Assembly (NCBI GenBank): GCA_035440755.1
Contig: DAORND010000042.1
Location: forward strand, 1 to 24,014
DNA: 24,014 nt
From: Aquimonas sp002352135
GTDB taxonomy: Bacteria; Pseudomonadota; Gammaproteobacteria; Xanthomonadales; Xanthomonadaceae
Direction of reading: 5' to 3'
Both the position numbers and the translations under genes were made by a program. Positions 1-7,914 of the stretch are shown here, piece after piece; position 1 is the stretch's first letter; the number at the start of each line of letters is the position of its first letter. The notes beneath the pieces were generated by a model. It saw nothing but the letters and a program-made list of their open reading frames with translations, was not told the DNA's origin and did no database searches.

Positions 1-1230
1 CCGGCGATCGACATCTACGAGCGTGTGCTGCAGACGCATCCAGACCAGGCTCAGGTCTGGATGAGCTTTGGTCACGCCTTGAAGACTTCCGGAGAGCAGG
101 CGCGGTCGATCGAGGCTTATCGACGCAGTCTGGCGTTGGAACCGGCGTATGGTGAGGCGTGGTGGAGTCTCGCCAACCTCAAGACCGTGCGATTCGGTGC
201 CAGCGACATCGCGCAGATGCAGTCGGCTTTGCAGCGCACCGATTTGCCGCTGGAGCATCGCTTCCATTTGCATTTCGCCTTGGGCAAGGCGATGGAAGAT
301 GCGGGCGATTACGCGTCTTCGTTCACCCATTATTCCGAGGGCAACGCGCTTCGGCGCACGCAGTTGCTGTACAACGCCGACGACACGTCGGCGCGCACCC
401 GGCGCATCAAGCAGACCTATACGGCATCGTTCTTTTCCGCCCGTGAAGGGCAAGGGTGTGCAGCGACTGACCCGATCTTCGTGGTGGGTTTGCCGCGCTC
501 CGGGTCAACGCTGGTCGAGCAGATTCTGTCCTCGCATTCGCAGGTCGAGGGCACCATGGAGTTGCCAGAGATCATCTCGCTGACCCGACTATTGCGACGT
601 CAGGGCGAGGACGAGCAACAGACGCCTTATCACGATGTGCTCGCTGGTTTGGACGCGAAAGCGCTGACAGAGCTTGGTGAGCGCTATCTGCAGCGCACGC
701 GGATTCAGCGCAAGACCGCTGCGCCGTTCTTCATCGACAAAATGCCGAACAACTTCGTGCACATTGGCTTGATTCACTTGATCCTGCCCAATGCCCGCAT
801 CATTGATGCCCGACGTCATCCGATGGCTTGTTGTTTTTCGGGCTTCAAGCAGCATTTCGCGCGCGGACAGAACTTCAGTTACAGCCTTGACGACATCGGA
901 CGTTACTACTGCGACTACGTTGAACTGATGGCGCACTTTGATTCCGTATTGCCGGGGCGGGTCCACCGTGTCCATTACGAGGACATGGTGGACGACACCG
1001 AGACGGAAGTGCGCCGCTTGTTGGCGTATTGTGGCCTGGCATTCGAGGAATCGTGCCTGCGCTTCTTCGAGAACGCGCGACCGGTCAGGACGGCCAGTTC
1101 GGAGCAGGTACGGCAGCCGATTTATCGTGAGGGCGTGGATCATTGGCGGCATTTCGAGCCGTGGCTGGAACCGTTGAAAACCGCACTGGGGTCGGTGCTG
1201 ACGTCTTACCCCAGACCACCATCGTACTGA
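1..1230 (+). CDS. TPR-containing sulfotransferase (5' end outside window)
   Basis: The frame is open from base 1, so the true start lies upstream; the GTG at 25 is only the first start-like codon inside the window. The visible part begins with TPR-like helices (about nt 25-200, with the pattern 'AYRRSLALEPAYGEAWWSLA') and continues into a PAPS-dependent sulfotransferase domain of the Sulfotransfer_3 kind. The 5'-phosphosulfate loop reads VVGLPRSGSTLVEQIL (about nt 481-528), followed by the family's 'EGTMELPEI' segment. A 3'-phosphate-binding-like stretch 'RRHPMACCFSGFKQHF' lies near nt 811-860. Members transfer sulfate from PAPS to an acceptor; the acceptor here cannot be told from sequence. 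Its stop is 36 bp before a TonB-dependent receptor on the same strand, with no terminator between, so co-transcription is likely. The catalytic half looks intact. Family assignment is firm; the physiological role is unknown. Confidence 0.9.
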   Translation, partial: PAIDIYERVLQTHPDQAQVWMSFGHALKTSGEQARSIEAYRRSLALEPAYGEAWWSLANLKTVRFGASDIAQMQSALQRTDLPLEHRFHLHFALGKAMEDAGDYASSFTHYSEGNALRRTQLLYNADDTSARTRRIKQTYTASFFSAREGQGCAATDPIFVVGLPRSGSTLVEQILSSHSQVEGTMELPEIISLTRLLRRQGEDEQQTPYHDVLAGLDAKALTELGERYLQRTRIQRKTAAPFFIDKMPNNFVHIGLIHLILPNARIIDARRHPMACCFSGFKQHFARGQNFSYSLDDIGRYYCDYVELMAHFDSVLPGRVHRVHYEDMVDDTETEVRRLLAYCGLAFEESCLRFFENARPVRTASSEQVRQPIYREGVDHWRHFEPWLEPLKTALGSVLTSYPRPPSY

Positions 1231-1266
1231 ACCGGGGACGGTTCGTTTATCGCCTGAGGGGGCACC

Positions 1267-3720
1267 ATGTCGAAACACAAGGCAAGACCGCAACACCGAT
1301 CATCCATGCGATTGGCGCGTGGGCCGTTGACCATAGCCATTGGCCTCGCCATCAGTGCCTCGGTGATGGCGCAAGACAGTACCGAAGACAAGGCGGCGAC
1401 GCTGGATGCGGTGACCGTGACGGCGCAGAAGCGCAGTGAAAACCTGCAAAAGGTGCCGATCAGCATGCAGGTGCTGGGCACTGATCAGCTTGAAGAGTTG
1501 CAGGTTTCCGACTTCGAGGACTACGTCAAGTATCTGCCCGCTGTTTCGTACCAGACGGCCGGTCCGGGCTTCGCGCAGGTCTACATGCGTGGCGTCGCAA
1601 GCGGCGGCGATGGCAATCACTCCGGCTCATTGCCGAGCGTGGGCGTGTATCTCGACGAACAACCCATCACCACTATCCAGGGTCCGCTGGATCTGCATGT
1701 CTACGACATCGAACGCGTCGAAGCGCTGTCGGGTCCGCAGGGCACGCTGTACGGTGCCAGTTCGCAGGCGGGCACGCTGCGCATGATCACCAACAAACCC
1801 GACCCAAGTGGTTTCGCGGCGAGCTACGGTGCGGAGTTGAATGGCGTCAGCAATGGCGGCATGGGTTACGTCGGCGAGGGTATGTTGAACCTGCCGATCA
1901 GCGAGTCTTCGGCAATTCGTCTGGTTGGCTGGCACAAAAAGGACGCGGGCTACATCGACAACGTGTACGCCACCCGCACCTTCCCGAGTTGGGACGCGGA
2001 CTCCAACGGCAATGGCACGATCGACAATGCGGCGCTGGTCGACGATGACTACAACGATGTCGAAACCACCGGTGCACGCGTCGCCTTGCGTGTGGAGCTG
2101 GACGACAACTGGACCATCACGCCGACGTTGATGGGGCAGCGCCAGAAGGCCGGTGGCAATTTCGCGATGGACCCGAATGTGGGCGACCTGCAGATCGCGC
2201 ACTTCTATCCCGAAGGTTCGGATGACCGCTGGATGCAGGCCGCGCTGACCATTGAGGGCAAGGTCGGCAATTTCGATCTGACCTACGCCTTTGCCCATTT
2301 GAAGCGAGACGTGGACGTCGATTCCGACTACAGCGACTACGCTTTCTGGTATGACACGCTGGGTGGCTACGGTGCCTATACCTGTTCGGATTTCGACGTC
2401 GACAGTTTCAGTTGTGCGCCGGGCAGTCTGGTGAATCCTTCGCAGTACATTCAGGGTGTCGACGGCTACAAGAAGACCAGTCACGAATTGCGTTTGTCGT
2501 CACCACAGGATGAGACTTTGCGTTTTGCGCTGGGCGCCTTCGTACAGACGCAGGACCACGATATTGAACAGCGTTACAAGATCGATGGCATCGATCCCGT
2601 GCAGTCGGTCAGTGGTTGGCCGGATACGATGTGGCTGACCAAACAGGTGCGTGAGGACAAGGACACGGCGGTGTTCGGTGAGCTGAGTTACGACATCACC
2701 GACGCACTGACGGCCAACGCCGGCATGCGCTGGTTCCAAGTCGACAACAGTCTGCAGGGCTATTTCGGATTTGCCGATTGGGGCTGGGTGTCGAGCTACG
2801 GCGAGGCAGCCTGCCCGGAGGGTGCCGAAACCTTCAACGGTGCCCCCTGTTCGTTCTTCAACAAGCGCGTCGAGGAAACCGGCAACATCGGTCGTTTGAA
2901 CCTGACCTACGACATCAGCGACGACCTGATGATCTACGGCACCTGGTCCGAAGGCTACCGTCCGGGTGGCGTCAACCGGCGCGGCACCTTGCCGCCCTAT
3001 CTGTCGGACTACCTCACCAACTACGAGTTCGGTTGGAAGAGCAGTTGGCTGGACAACGCGCTGGTCTGGAATGGCTCGGTGTTCCGGCAGGAGTGGGAGG
3101 ACTTCCAGTTCGCCATTCTCGGTGCCAACGGTCTGACCGAAATCAAGAACGCCAACCAGGCGCAGATCGACGGGTTTGAAACGGACTTGAACTGGGCAGC
3201 GACTTACAACCTGCGCCTGTCCGCCGGCATTGCTCTGTACGACGCAGAACTGACCGCCAACTACTGCGGGTTCACCGATGACAATGGTGTACCGGTGACT
3301 GAGTGCGACGATCCGGAAGCGCCAGATGGTTCACGTTTGCCGGTCACACCGAAGTTCAAGGGCAATCTGACCGCGCGCTACACCTTCGATGTCGGCAGCA
3401 ACGAGGCCTTTGTCCAAGGCGCGCTGGTGCATGTCGGTGAACGTTTGTCCGATCTGCGCATTGCCGAGCAGCAAATTCTCGGCGATCTTCCCTCGTACAC
3501 GACCCTCGATATTTCTGCCGGATTCCGTAAGGACGACTGGATGATCGACGTCTACGTGGCCAATGTCACCGATGAACGCGCGGAGCTCAATCACTTCACC
3601 CAGTGCGCCGAGTCGGTCTGCGGTGCAGCGGGGGTGGTGCCGCAGTACCCGAATGGACAGGTCTACACGTTGACCAACCAACCGCGCAGCTTCGGGATAC
3701 GCTTCTCGCAGTCGTTCTGA
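1267..3720 (+). CDS. TonB-dependent outer-membrane receptor
   Basis: An 817-residue outer-membrane active transporter powered by TonB-ExbBD. The start ATG has a strong GAGGGGG ribosome site. Residues 1-36 form a long signal peptide ending in SASVMA|QD. A TonB box-like segment 'LDAVTVTAQKR' (about 46-57) leads into the plug domain (about 60-170, with 'DIERVEALSGPQGTLYGASSQAG'). A 22-strand barrel follows, ending in an aromatic C-terminus (IRFSQSF) as outer-membrane barrel proteins do. The mature protein has exactly eight cysteines in four close pairs (373/383, 516/528, 667/680, 780/785), most simply read as disulfides in surface loops. Residues 243-253 (DADSNGNGTID) look like a calcium-binding loop. 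The TAQKR-box type is abundant in Xanthomonadales and sphingomonads and takes up varied ligands (siderophores, carbohydrates, other small molecules). The substrate cannot be named. It is probably co-transcribed with the preceding sulfotransferase. Confidence 0.95.
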   Translation: MSKHKARPQHRSSMRLARGPLTIAIGLAISASVMAQDSTEDKAATLDAVTVTAQKRSENLQKVPISMQVLGTDQLEELQVSDFEDYVKYLPAVSYQTAGPGFAQVYMRGVASGGDGNHSGSLPSVGVYLDEQPITTIQGPLDLHVYDIERVEALSGPQGTLYGASSQAGTLRMITNKPDPSGFAASYGAELNGVSNGGMGYVGEGMLNLPISESSAIRLVGWHKKDAGYIDNVYATRTFPSWDADSNGNGTIDNAALVDDDYNDVETTGARVALRVELDDNWTITPTLMGQRQKAGGNFAMDPNVGDLQIAHFYPEGSDDRWMQAALTIEGKVGNFDLTYAFAHLKRDVDVDSDYSDYAFWYDTLGGYGAYTCSDFDVDSFSCAPGSLVNPSQYIQGVDGYKKTSHELRLSSPQDETLRFALGAFVQTQDHDIEQRYKIDGIDPVQSVSGWPDTMWLTKQVREDKDTAVFGELSYDITDALTANAGMRWFQVDNSLQGYFGFADWGWVSSYGEAACPEGAETFNGAPCSFFNKRVEETGNIGRLNLTYDISDDLMIYGTWSEGYRPGGVNRRGTLPPYLSDYLTNYEFGWKSSWLDNALVWNGSVFRQEWEDFQFAILGANGLTEIKNANQAQIDGFETDLNWAATYNLRLSAGIALYDAELTANYCGFTDDNGVPVTECDDPEAPDGSRLPVTPKFKGNLTARYTFDVGSNEAFVQGALVHVGERLSDLRIAEQQILGDLPSYTTLDISAGFRKDDWMIDVYVANVTDERAELNHFTQCAESVCGAAGVVPQYPNGQVYTLTNQPRSFGIRFSQSF

Positions 3721-3744
3721 CGGTTTTGATGATGGTGTCACCCG

Positions 3745-3772
3745 ATCCCCGGCCCAGGCCGGGGATTTTTTT
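3745..3772 (+). terminator. Rho-independent terminator after the TonB receptor
   Basis: A perfect 10-bp GC-rich stem (3745-3754 with 3757-3766) is followed by a run of seven T on the plus strand, 25 bp past the receptor stop codon. The minus-strand reading lacks a T run, so it acts mainly on plus-strand transcription. Confidence 0.9.
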
Positions 3773-3788
3773 GAACGCGACGACCGCC

Positions 3789-4235
3789 TTAATCCTCGTC
3801 GTCTTCCTCGTCGTCTTCCTCTTCGTCGGCCAGGTTGATCTCGACCAGCACCGGGTCGACGCCAAGGCTGAAAATGGCTTCGTCCCAGTCGAGTTTTTCG
3901 AACGGTCTGCCATTGGAATAGGCCCATGGCTCAGGGCTGAAGCCGCCATCAGGCTGTCCATCGCCGTCGCGGTCATGAAACACGTAGGCCGCGTAGTCAC
4001 TCGGTCCCAGATCGGGCAGCACCCATTGCGCGGTACCGTTCTCAACCGTTGCACTGAGCACATAGCTTGGCTGTCTTGGGAACCCGATCCGGCTTGCGTA
4101 GAGCCGCAACTCGGCTTGGCCTTGGTTGTCCAGGCCCGTTGCGATAACCCGCAGTTCGCTTGCCGAGGCCGCGCTGCCAAGAGCCAAGGTTATGGCGAGG
4201 AGGTTGCAGATCTGTAGTGAACGCCGACTACTCAC
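3789..4235 (-). CDS. DUF2141 family secreted protein with acidic tail
   Basis: A 148-residue protein. I chose the GTG at 4235 because AGAGGA lies six bases upstream (4242-4247) and the product then begins directly with a signal peptide (MSSRRSLQICNLLAITLALGSAASA). An in-frame ATG at 4259 and longer starts have no comparable ribosome site. The mature part shows the DUF2141 pattern: 'ELRVIATGLDNQGQAELRLY', then 'YAAYVFHDRDGDGQPD', then 'EPWAYSNG'. The DxDxDGxxD stretch may bind a metal ion such as calcium. DUF2141 proteins are predicted periplasmic or secreted beta proteins with no established function. The C-terminus is an uncommon run of Asp/Glu (ADEEEDDEEDDED) encoded by a 12-bp tandem repeat. 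It converges on the receptor gene and is divergent from the antiporter gene. Confidence 0.85.
   Translation of the reverse strand: MSSRRSLQICNLLAITLALGSAASASELRVIATGLDNQGQAELRLYASRIGFPRQPSYVLSATVENGTAQWVLPDLGPSDYAAYVFHDRDGDGQPDGGFSPEPWAYSNGRPFEKLDWDEAIFSLGVDPVLVEINLADEEEDDEEDDED
3795..3821. repeat. 12-bp tandem repeat encoding the acidic tail
   Basis: Two exact copies of the 12-bp unit CTCGTCGTCTTC (3795-3806 and 3807-3818) plus three more matching bases. On the minus strand it encodes the repeated Glu/Asp residues at the end of the DUF2141 protein. Copy number could vary by slippage without breaking the frame. Confidence 0.8.
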
Positions 4236-4241
4236 ACGAAG

Positions 4242-4247
4242 TCCTCT
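4242..4247 (-). promoter_or_regulatory. Ribosome binding site fixing the DUF2141 GTG start
   Basis: AGAGGA on the minus strand, six bases before the GTG at 4235. It supports that start over the upstream in-frame ATG at 4259. Confidence 0.6.
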
Positions 4248-4413
4248 AGACGGTTGCATCAGCCAAAATGAACCCGAATTCAGCTGGAGCGGCAGGAGTG
4301 CTTCAACTTCTGTACCGGGTATGCGAAAAGTAACCTGTCGTTGCCCATTCGTGAACGCGTGATGTGCAGGAAATCGCATTTTTCCCAACCGTCACAAGAA
4401 GACAGGAGTCAAC

Positions 4414-6207
4414 GTGGAGGTACTGCACTCTCTTAATCTGTGGTTGCTGATCGGTTCTCTGTTGGTACTGGCTGGCATCGCTTCCAGTCTGGTCGCCACA
4501 CGATTTGGTGCGCCGATGCTGCTGGTGTTCCTCGCCTTGGGCATGTTGGCGGGCGAAGATGGCCTGGGTGGCATCGCCTTCAATGACTACCGTTTGACTT
4601 ACGCGATCGGTTCTTTGGCATTGGCGGTGATTCTCTTCGATGGCGGCTTGCGTACTCGCCTCGATCAAGTAAAAGGCGCGATCACACCAGCAATCATGCT
4701 CGCGAGCTTGGGGGTGGTGCTGACCGCAGGGCTGACGGCCATTGCTGTCAACTACCTGCTTGGGCTGGGTTGGCTCGAGAGTCTTCTGATGGGCAGCATC
4801 GTGGCGTCGACCGATGCCGCGGCGGTTTTCTTTCTCTTGCGCGCCAACGGCCTGCATCTGCAACGTCGCGTCGGTGCGACCTTGGAGATCGAATCCAGCA
4901 GCAATGACCCGATCGCCATATTTGTCACCTTGGCATTGATTGGCGTGCTTGGCGTTGAGCGGGAGTCGAGTTTTGCCGCCATGGCCTTGGAACTGGGCAT
5001 GCAGGTTGGTCTGGGCGCCTTGGCTGGGTGGATGGGCGGTCGTTTCATCACCTTTGCTCTGAATCGACTTGATCTGCCGTCCGGTCTACACCCCTTGCTG
5101 GCCGTTGCGGGTGCCGTTGGCGTGTTTGCGCTCAGTAACGTCGTAGGTGGCAGTGGCTATCTGGCCGTGTACTTGGCCGGTGTGGTGATCGGCAATCGCC
5201 CGGTCCGCGCGTTTGCCAATGTCCTGAGTGTTCAGGACGCGGCAACCTGGTTGGCCCAGATGGTCATGTTTCTTCTTCTGGGACTGCTGGTCACGCCGAG
5301 CCGCTTGCTCGAATCCATTTGGGCTGCACTGGGAATTGCCACATTCCTCATGATCGTCGCGAGGCCGCTTGCGGTGGCGATTTGCCTCGCTCCCTTTGGA
5401 TTTAGAAAGCGCGAGATCAGTTTCATTTCATGGGTGGGATTGCGAGGCGCGGTGGGGATCTTCTTGGCTTCGATTCCAATGCTGGTAGATCTTCCGGGGG
5501 CGCAGCTCTACTTCAATGTCGCTTTTGTCGTCGTGCTCGTGTCCCTCCTGGTTCAGGGCTGGTCCTTGAGTTGGGCGGCAGATCTGTTCGATGTGGCCGT
5601 GCCGCGACGTGATCCGCCCAGTCGACGGGTGGAGCTCGATCTTCCGGGTCAGCTTGAATACGAGCTGGTCGGGTATCGAGCGGAAGAAGGCGCCGTGGTG
5701 CTGAGCGATTCCAGCAAGATTCCGTCGTGGGCGAGTCCCGTCTTGACCGTGCGCGAGGGCAGAGTGCTGACGCCAGAGCAAGCGGGTGCGCTGCGTGCCC
5801 AGGACTACGCCTATTTTCTTGCGCCCTTGGGGCGTGTGATCCGACTGGATTGGTTATTTGCCGAACCCGCGCAGGCTCGCGAGGTCGAGCGGGCGATGTT
5901 CGGCGAATTCAGCTTCGCGGGCGATATCCCATTGGCCGCACTAGCAGAGTTCTATGGGCTGATAGTTCCGCTTCGCTTGGCGGACAAAACCGCTGCGGAT
6001 TTGTTTGCCAACCAGTATGACGAACAGCCCCAGATTGGCGACTCCCTGCGTCTCTCTGGAGTGACCCTGATCGTTCGGGAACTGGACGAAGATCGCGTCC
6101 ACCGAGTCGGACTGAAGTTCGGTGCTGGCATTTCTGCGCGGGGCGGCAAGGCCAAACACCTTGCGCGAGTGCGGGCCTTGGTAAAGCGCTTCGTGCGTCA
6201 GAAATGA
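4414..6207 (+). CDS. nhaP2: K+/H+ antiporter, NhaP2/CvrA type (CPA1)
   Basis: A 597-residue inner-membrane protein that starts with GTG, preceded by AGGAG at 4404-4408. The first ~385 residues are almost continuous hydrophobic helices of a cation:proton antiporter, beginning 'LWLLIGSLLVLAGIASSLVA'. Two membrane motifs with charged or polar residues expected in the transport path are present: 'STDAAAVFFLLR' (D134) and 'SSSNDPIAIF' (N164-D165). The cytosolic C-terminal ~200 residues match the regulatory region of NhaP2/CvrA, a TrkA-C-like part followed by a CorC/HlyC-like part. E. coli CvrA is slightly shorter (about 580 residues). The family exports K+ (or Na+) in exchange for protons and limits cell turgor or K+ load at low osmolarity. 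It stands alone, divergent from the DUF2141 gene across 178 bp. The specific preference for K+ is inferred from family resemblance. Confidence 0.9.
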   Translation: MEVLHSLNLWLLIGSLLVLAGIASSLVATRFGAPMLLVFLALGMLAGEDGLGGIAFNDYRLTYAIGSLALAVILFDGGLRTRLDQVKGAITPAIMLASLGVVLTAGLTAIAVNYLLGLGWLESLLMGSIVASTDAAAVFFLLRANGLHLQRRVGATLEIESSSNDPIAIFVTLALIGVLGVERESSFAAMALELGMQVGLGALAGWMGGRFITFALNRLDLPSGLHPLLAVAGAVGVFALSNVVGGSGYLAVYLAGVVIGNRPVRAFANVLSVQDAATWLAQMVMFLLLGLLVTPSRLLESIWAALGIATFLMIVARPLAVAICLAPFGFRKREISFISWVGLRGAVGIFLASIPMLVDLPGAQLYFNVAFVVVLVSLLVQGWSLSWAADLFDVAVPRRDPPSRRVELDLPGQLEYELVGYRAEEGAVVLSDSSKIPSWASPVLTVREGRVLTPEQAGALRAQDYAYFLAPLGRVIRLDWLFAEPAQAREVERAMFGEFSFAGDIPLAALAEFYGLIVPLRLADKTAADLFANQYDEQPQIGDSLRLSGVTLIVRELDEDRVHRVGLKFGAGISARGGKAKHLARVRALVKRFVRQK

Positions 6208-6250
6208 AGGTGACCAGCGCTCTTGCGCGTTGATCTCGCCGCCACGTGGC

Positions 6251-6283
6251 AAAAAAAACCGACGGATACGTGATCCGTCGGTT
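6251..6283 (-). terminator. Rho-independent terminator downstream of the phasin gene
   Basis: An 11-bp perfect stem (6257-6267 with 6273-6283) with a five-base loop. Read on the minus strand it runs straight into eight T, so it stops transcription coming leftward from the phasin gene. The hairpin lacks a T run on the plus strand. Confidence 0.85.
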
Positions 6284-6395
6284 CTGAAATAACGCTACAG
6301 ATAGGGAGGGAGATTATCCGTAGCGCTCTGCCCTTGCGGGCATTTGCATCTTACCGCAGCGCGACGCGATTTGCTGCGTCGCAGCAGGCGGAATC

Positions 6396-6782
6396 TCAGG
6401 CCTTCGCCTTGGCTGCCTTGACGGCAGGGCGAACGATGGATTCGTTGGCGGCCTCGAAGTTTGCCTTGGCGATATTGGCCAGGGCTTCGGCAGTCTTGAT
6501 GTTCTGCTTCAGGGTTTCCTGACTCAGGGCATAGAGCTGCTCGGAGGCGTCTTTCACGAACGCAACGCTTTTCGGGAAGAAAGCCTTGGCCGCTTCGAGA
6601 TCGCGCACTTCGGCGGCTTCGCTGGCAAACGCGGTAGCAGCTTCCATGCGGCTTTCCATGGCCTTGGTCTGCAGGCTGGTCAGCGTTTCGAAGTAGCCGA
6701 CGGTGATCGCATTCGCGCGCATCGTGGCATCGGTCAATTGCTTGCTGTACTGGCTGAACTGGGTGGCGATAGAGTCAAACAT
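6396..6782 (-). CDS. Phasin family protein
   Basis: A 128-residue protein. The ATG at 6782 gives the typical phasin N-terminus 'MFDSIATQFSQYSKQLTDATMRAN', with GGAG eight bases upstream; a longer frame to 6857 has a Cys-rich, phasin-unlike N-terminus and was dropped. The body is predicted almost entirely amphipathic helix, with the Phasin_2 (PF09361) signature around 'ESRMEAATAFASEAAEVRDLEAAKAFFPK', and a Lys/Ala-rich end (VKAAKAKA). Phasins coat polyhydroxyalkanoate granules and control their number and size, but no pha synthase or depolymerase gene is in the window, and some members occur without PHA. Upstream on the minus strand, TTGCAT-N17-TAGCCT (6838-6843 and 6815-6820) is a possible promoter. 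A terminator follows about 110 bp downstream. Confidence 0.87.
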   Translation of the reverse strand: MFDSIATQFSQYSKQLTDATMRANAITVGYFETLTSLQTKAMESRMEAATAFASEAAEVRDLEAAKAFFPKSVAFVKDASEQLYALSQETLKQNIKTAEALANIAKANFEAANESIVRPAVKAAKAKA

Positions 6783-6950
6783 GGCGCGTGCTCCGGTACG
6801 AACGTGGGGATTGCAGGCTAGCGCCACGCGTTGTGCGATGCAACATATCAGTGCCAAGTATTCTGCTGTTTCCGACGAACGGTAGCCTTAATTCTTTTCA
6901 ATCAGAGACTTGCGCGGGCTTTTCCGTACGGGTGCGCACGGTGCGGTGCG

Positions 6951-7313
6951 TCAATCGCCGGGGCCGGTATAGCGGCAGCCCGAGGTGCAAGTCTCATGAA
7001 TCACTACGGCAGACAACAGCGGCAACGTGGGTTTGAGTTGCTGCCATATCCAGGCGGCCAGCACTTCGCTGGTCGGATTCTCCAGCCCAGGAATGTCGTT
7101 GAGATAGTGATGGTCCAGGCGGTCGTACAAGGGCTTGAACGCGGATTTGATGTCACCGAAGTCCATCACCCAGCCCGTTTGCTCGCCGATCTCCCCGCTG
7201 ACGTGGATTTCGATGCGGAACGAGTGACCGTGCAGTCTGGCGCACTTGTGTCCGGTTGGCACCTTGGTCAAACGATGCGCGGCTTCGATGGTAAATGCCT
7301 TGAAAATGTCCAA
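6951..7313 (-). CDS. queD: 6-carboxy-5,6,7,8-tetrahydropterin synthase QueD
   Basis: A 120-residue enzyme that converts 7,8-dihydroneopterin triphosphate to 6-carboxytetrahydropterin, the second step to preQ0 and queuosine in tRNA. It resembles E. coli QueD along its full length. The zinc ligands H13, H28 and H30 ('AAHRL', 'LHGHSF') and the catalytic C24 ('GHKCARLHGH') are present, as are 'DRLDHHYLNDIPGLENPTSE' (D67/H68) and the C-terminal 'HETCTSGCRY' with E107. The only usable start is a TTG at 7313: the frame meets a TAG about 50 bases upstream, with no ATG or GTG between, and the homologous N-terminus begins here. No clear ribosome site precedes it. No other que genes lie nearby. Confidence 0.93.
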   Translation of the reverse strand: MDIFKAFTIEAAHRLTKVPTGHKCARLHGHSFRIEIHVSGEIGEQTGWVMDFGDIKSAFKPLYDRLDHHYLNDIPGLENPTSEVLAAWIWQQLKPTLPLLSAVVIHETCTSGCRYTGPGD

Positions 7314-7443
7314 TGCGGGCGTCCAATCAGGTATATGGTTTGCAAGAACGTCGAAATGCTAGCAGCTTCAAGGCATTGCAAGCTGATGGGTAACTGGTGT
7401 GGGCATTCCCTCCGCACCGCGCTGACCTTCGAGGGTTTCGAAC

Positions 7444-7914
7444 ATGTACCAAGCTTCCATGGCGTCATGGCTGGGCCGATGGACCGGCAGCAAGCAAGTC
7501 ATTCTTGATCCAGCGGACGCACCTTTGCCCGCAGGGCAGTCGAGCCTGGCGTTCCAGCAGTTGGGGGCGGGCGAACTCTATCGCGTGGACTACGATTGGC
7601 AGTTGGAAGGACTGACACGATTCGGTTCCTTGCTGCTTGCGGTGCATCCCGAGACGGACGCCGTCACGGCGGCATGGGTGGACAGTTGGCACCAGAGCAG
7701 TACGGTCATGACTCTGGCTTCGGCGTCGTCTCGCGCCGGTGTTCTTCGTCTGTCCGGTCGCTATGCGGTTGAAACCGGTCCGGCCTGGGGCTGGGCCATC
7801 GAGTTCGAGAACATGGCGGCAGACACATTGGAGATGCGTATGTACAACGCCACCCCGGAGGGCGATGAGGCCTTGGCGGTGCGCGCACGCTACGAGCGAG
7901 TGCGCGATTCCTGA
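7444..7914 (+). CDS. DUF1579 family protein
   Basis: A 156-residue protein with no signal peptide. The N-terminal 'WLGRWTGSKQ' and the alternating beta pattern ('YRVDYDWQLEG', 'VTAAWVDSWHQSS', 'LSGRYAVETGPAWGWAIEF') fit DUF1579 (PF07617), a small lipocalin-like beta fold with no settled function. The ATG at 7444 has GAGGG eight bases upstream; an ATG at 7459 is an alternative. Its stop codon overlaps the start of the following acetyltransferase (TGATG), so the two are translationally coupled. No function can be assigned beyond the family. Confidence 0.75.
   Translation: MYQASMASWLGRWTGSKQVILDPADAPLPAGQSSLAFQQLGAGELYRVDYDWQLEGLTRFGSLLLAVHPETDAVTAAWVDSWHQSSTVMTLASASSRAGVLRLSGRYAVETGPAWGWAIEFENMAADTLEMRMYNATPEGDEALAVRARYERVRDS

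Noticed and set aside
1627..2484. 285-codon minus-strand open frame inside the TonB receptor gene
   Set aside because: Antisense shadow without a ribosome site or recognisable domain.
6844..6865. TTGGCAC followed by TTGCA on the minus strand, considered as a sigma-54 promoter of the phasin gene
   Set aside because: GG and GC are separated by 12 bases instead of 10, which sigma-54 does not tolerate well.
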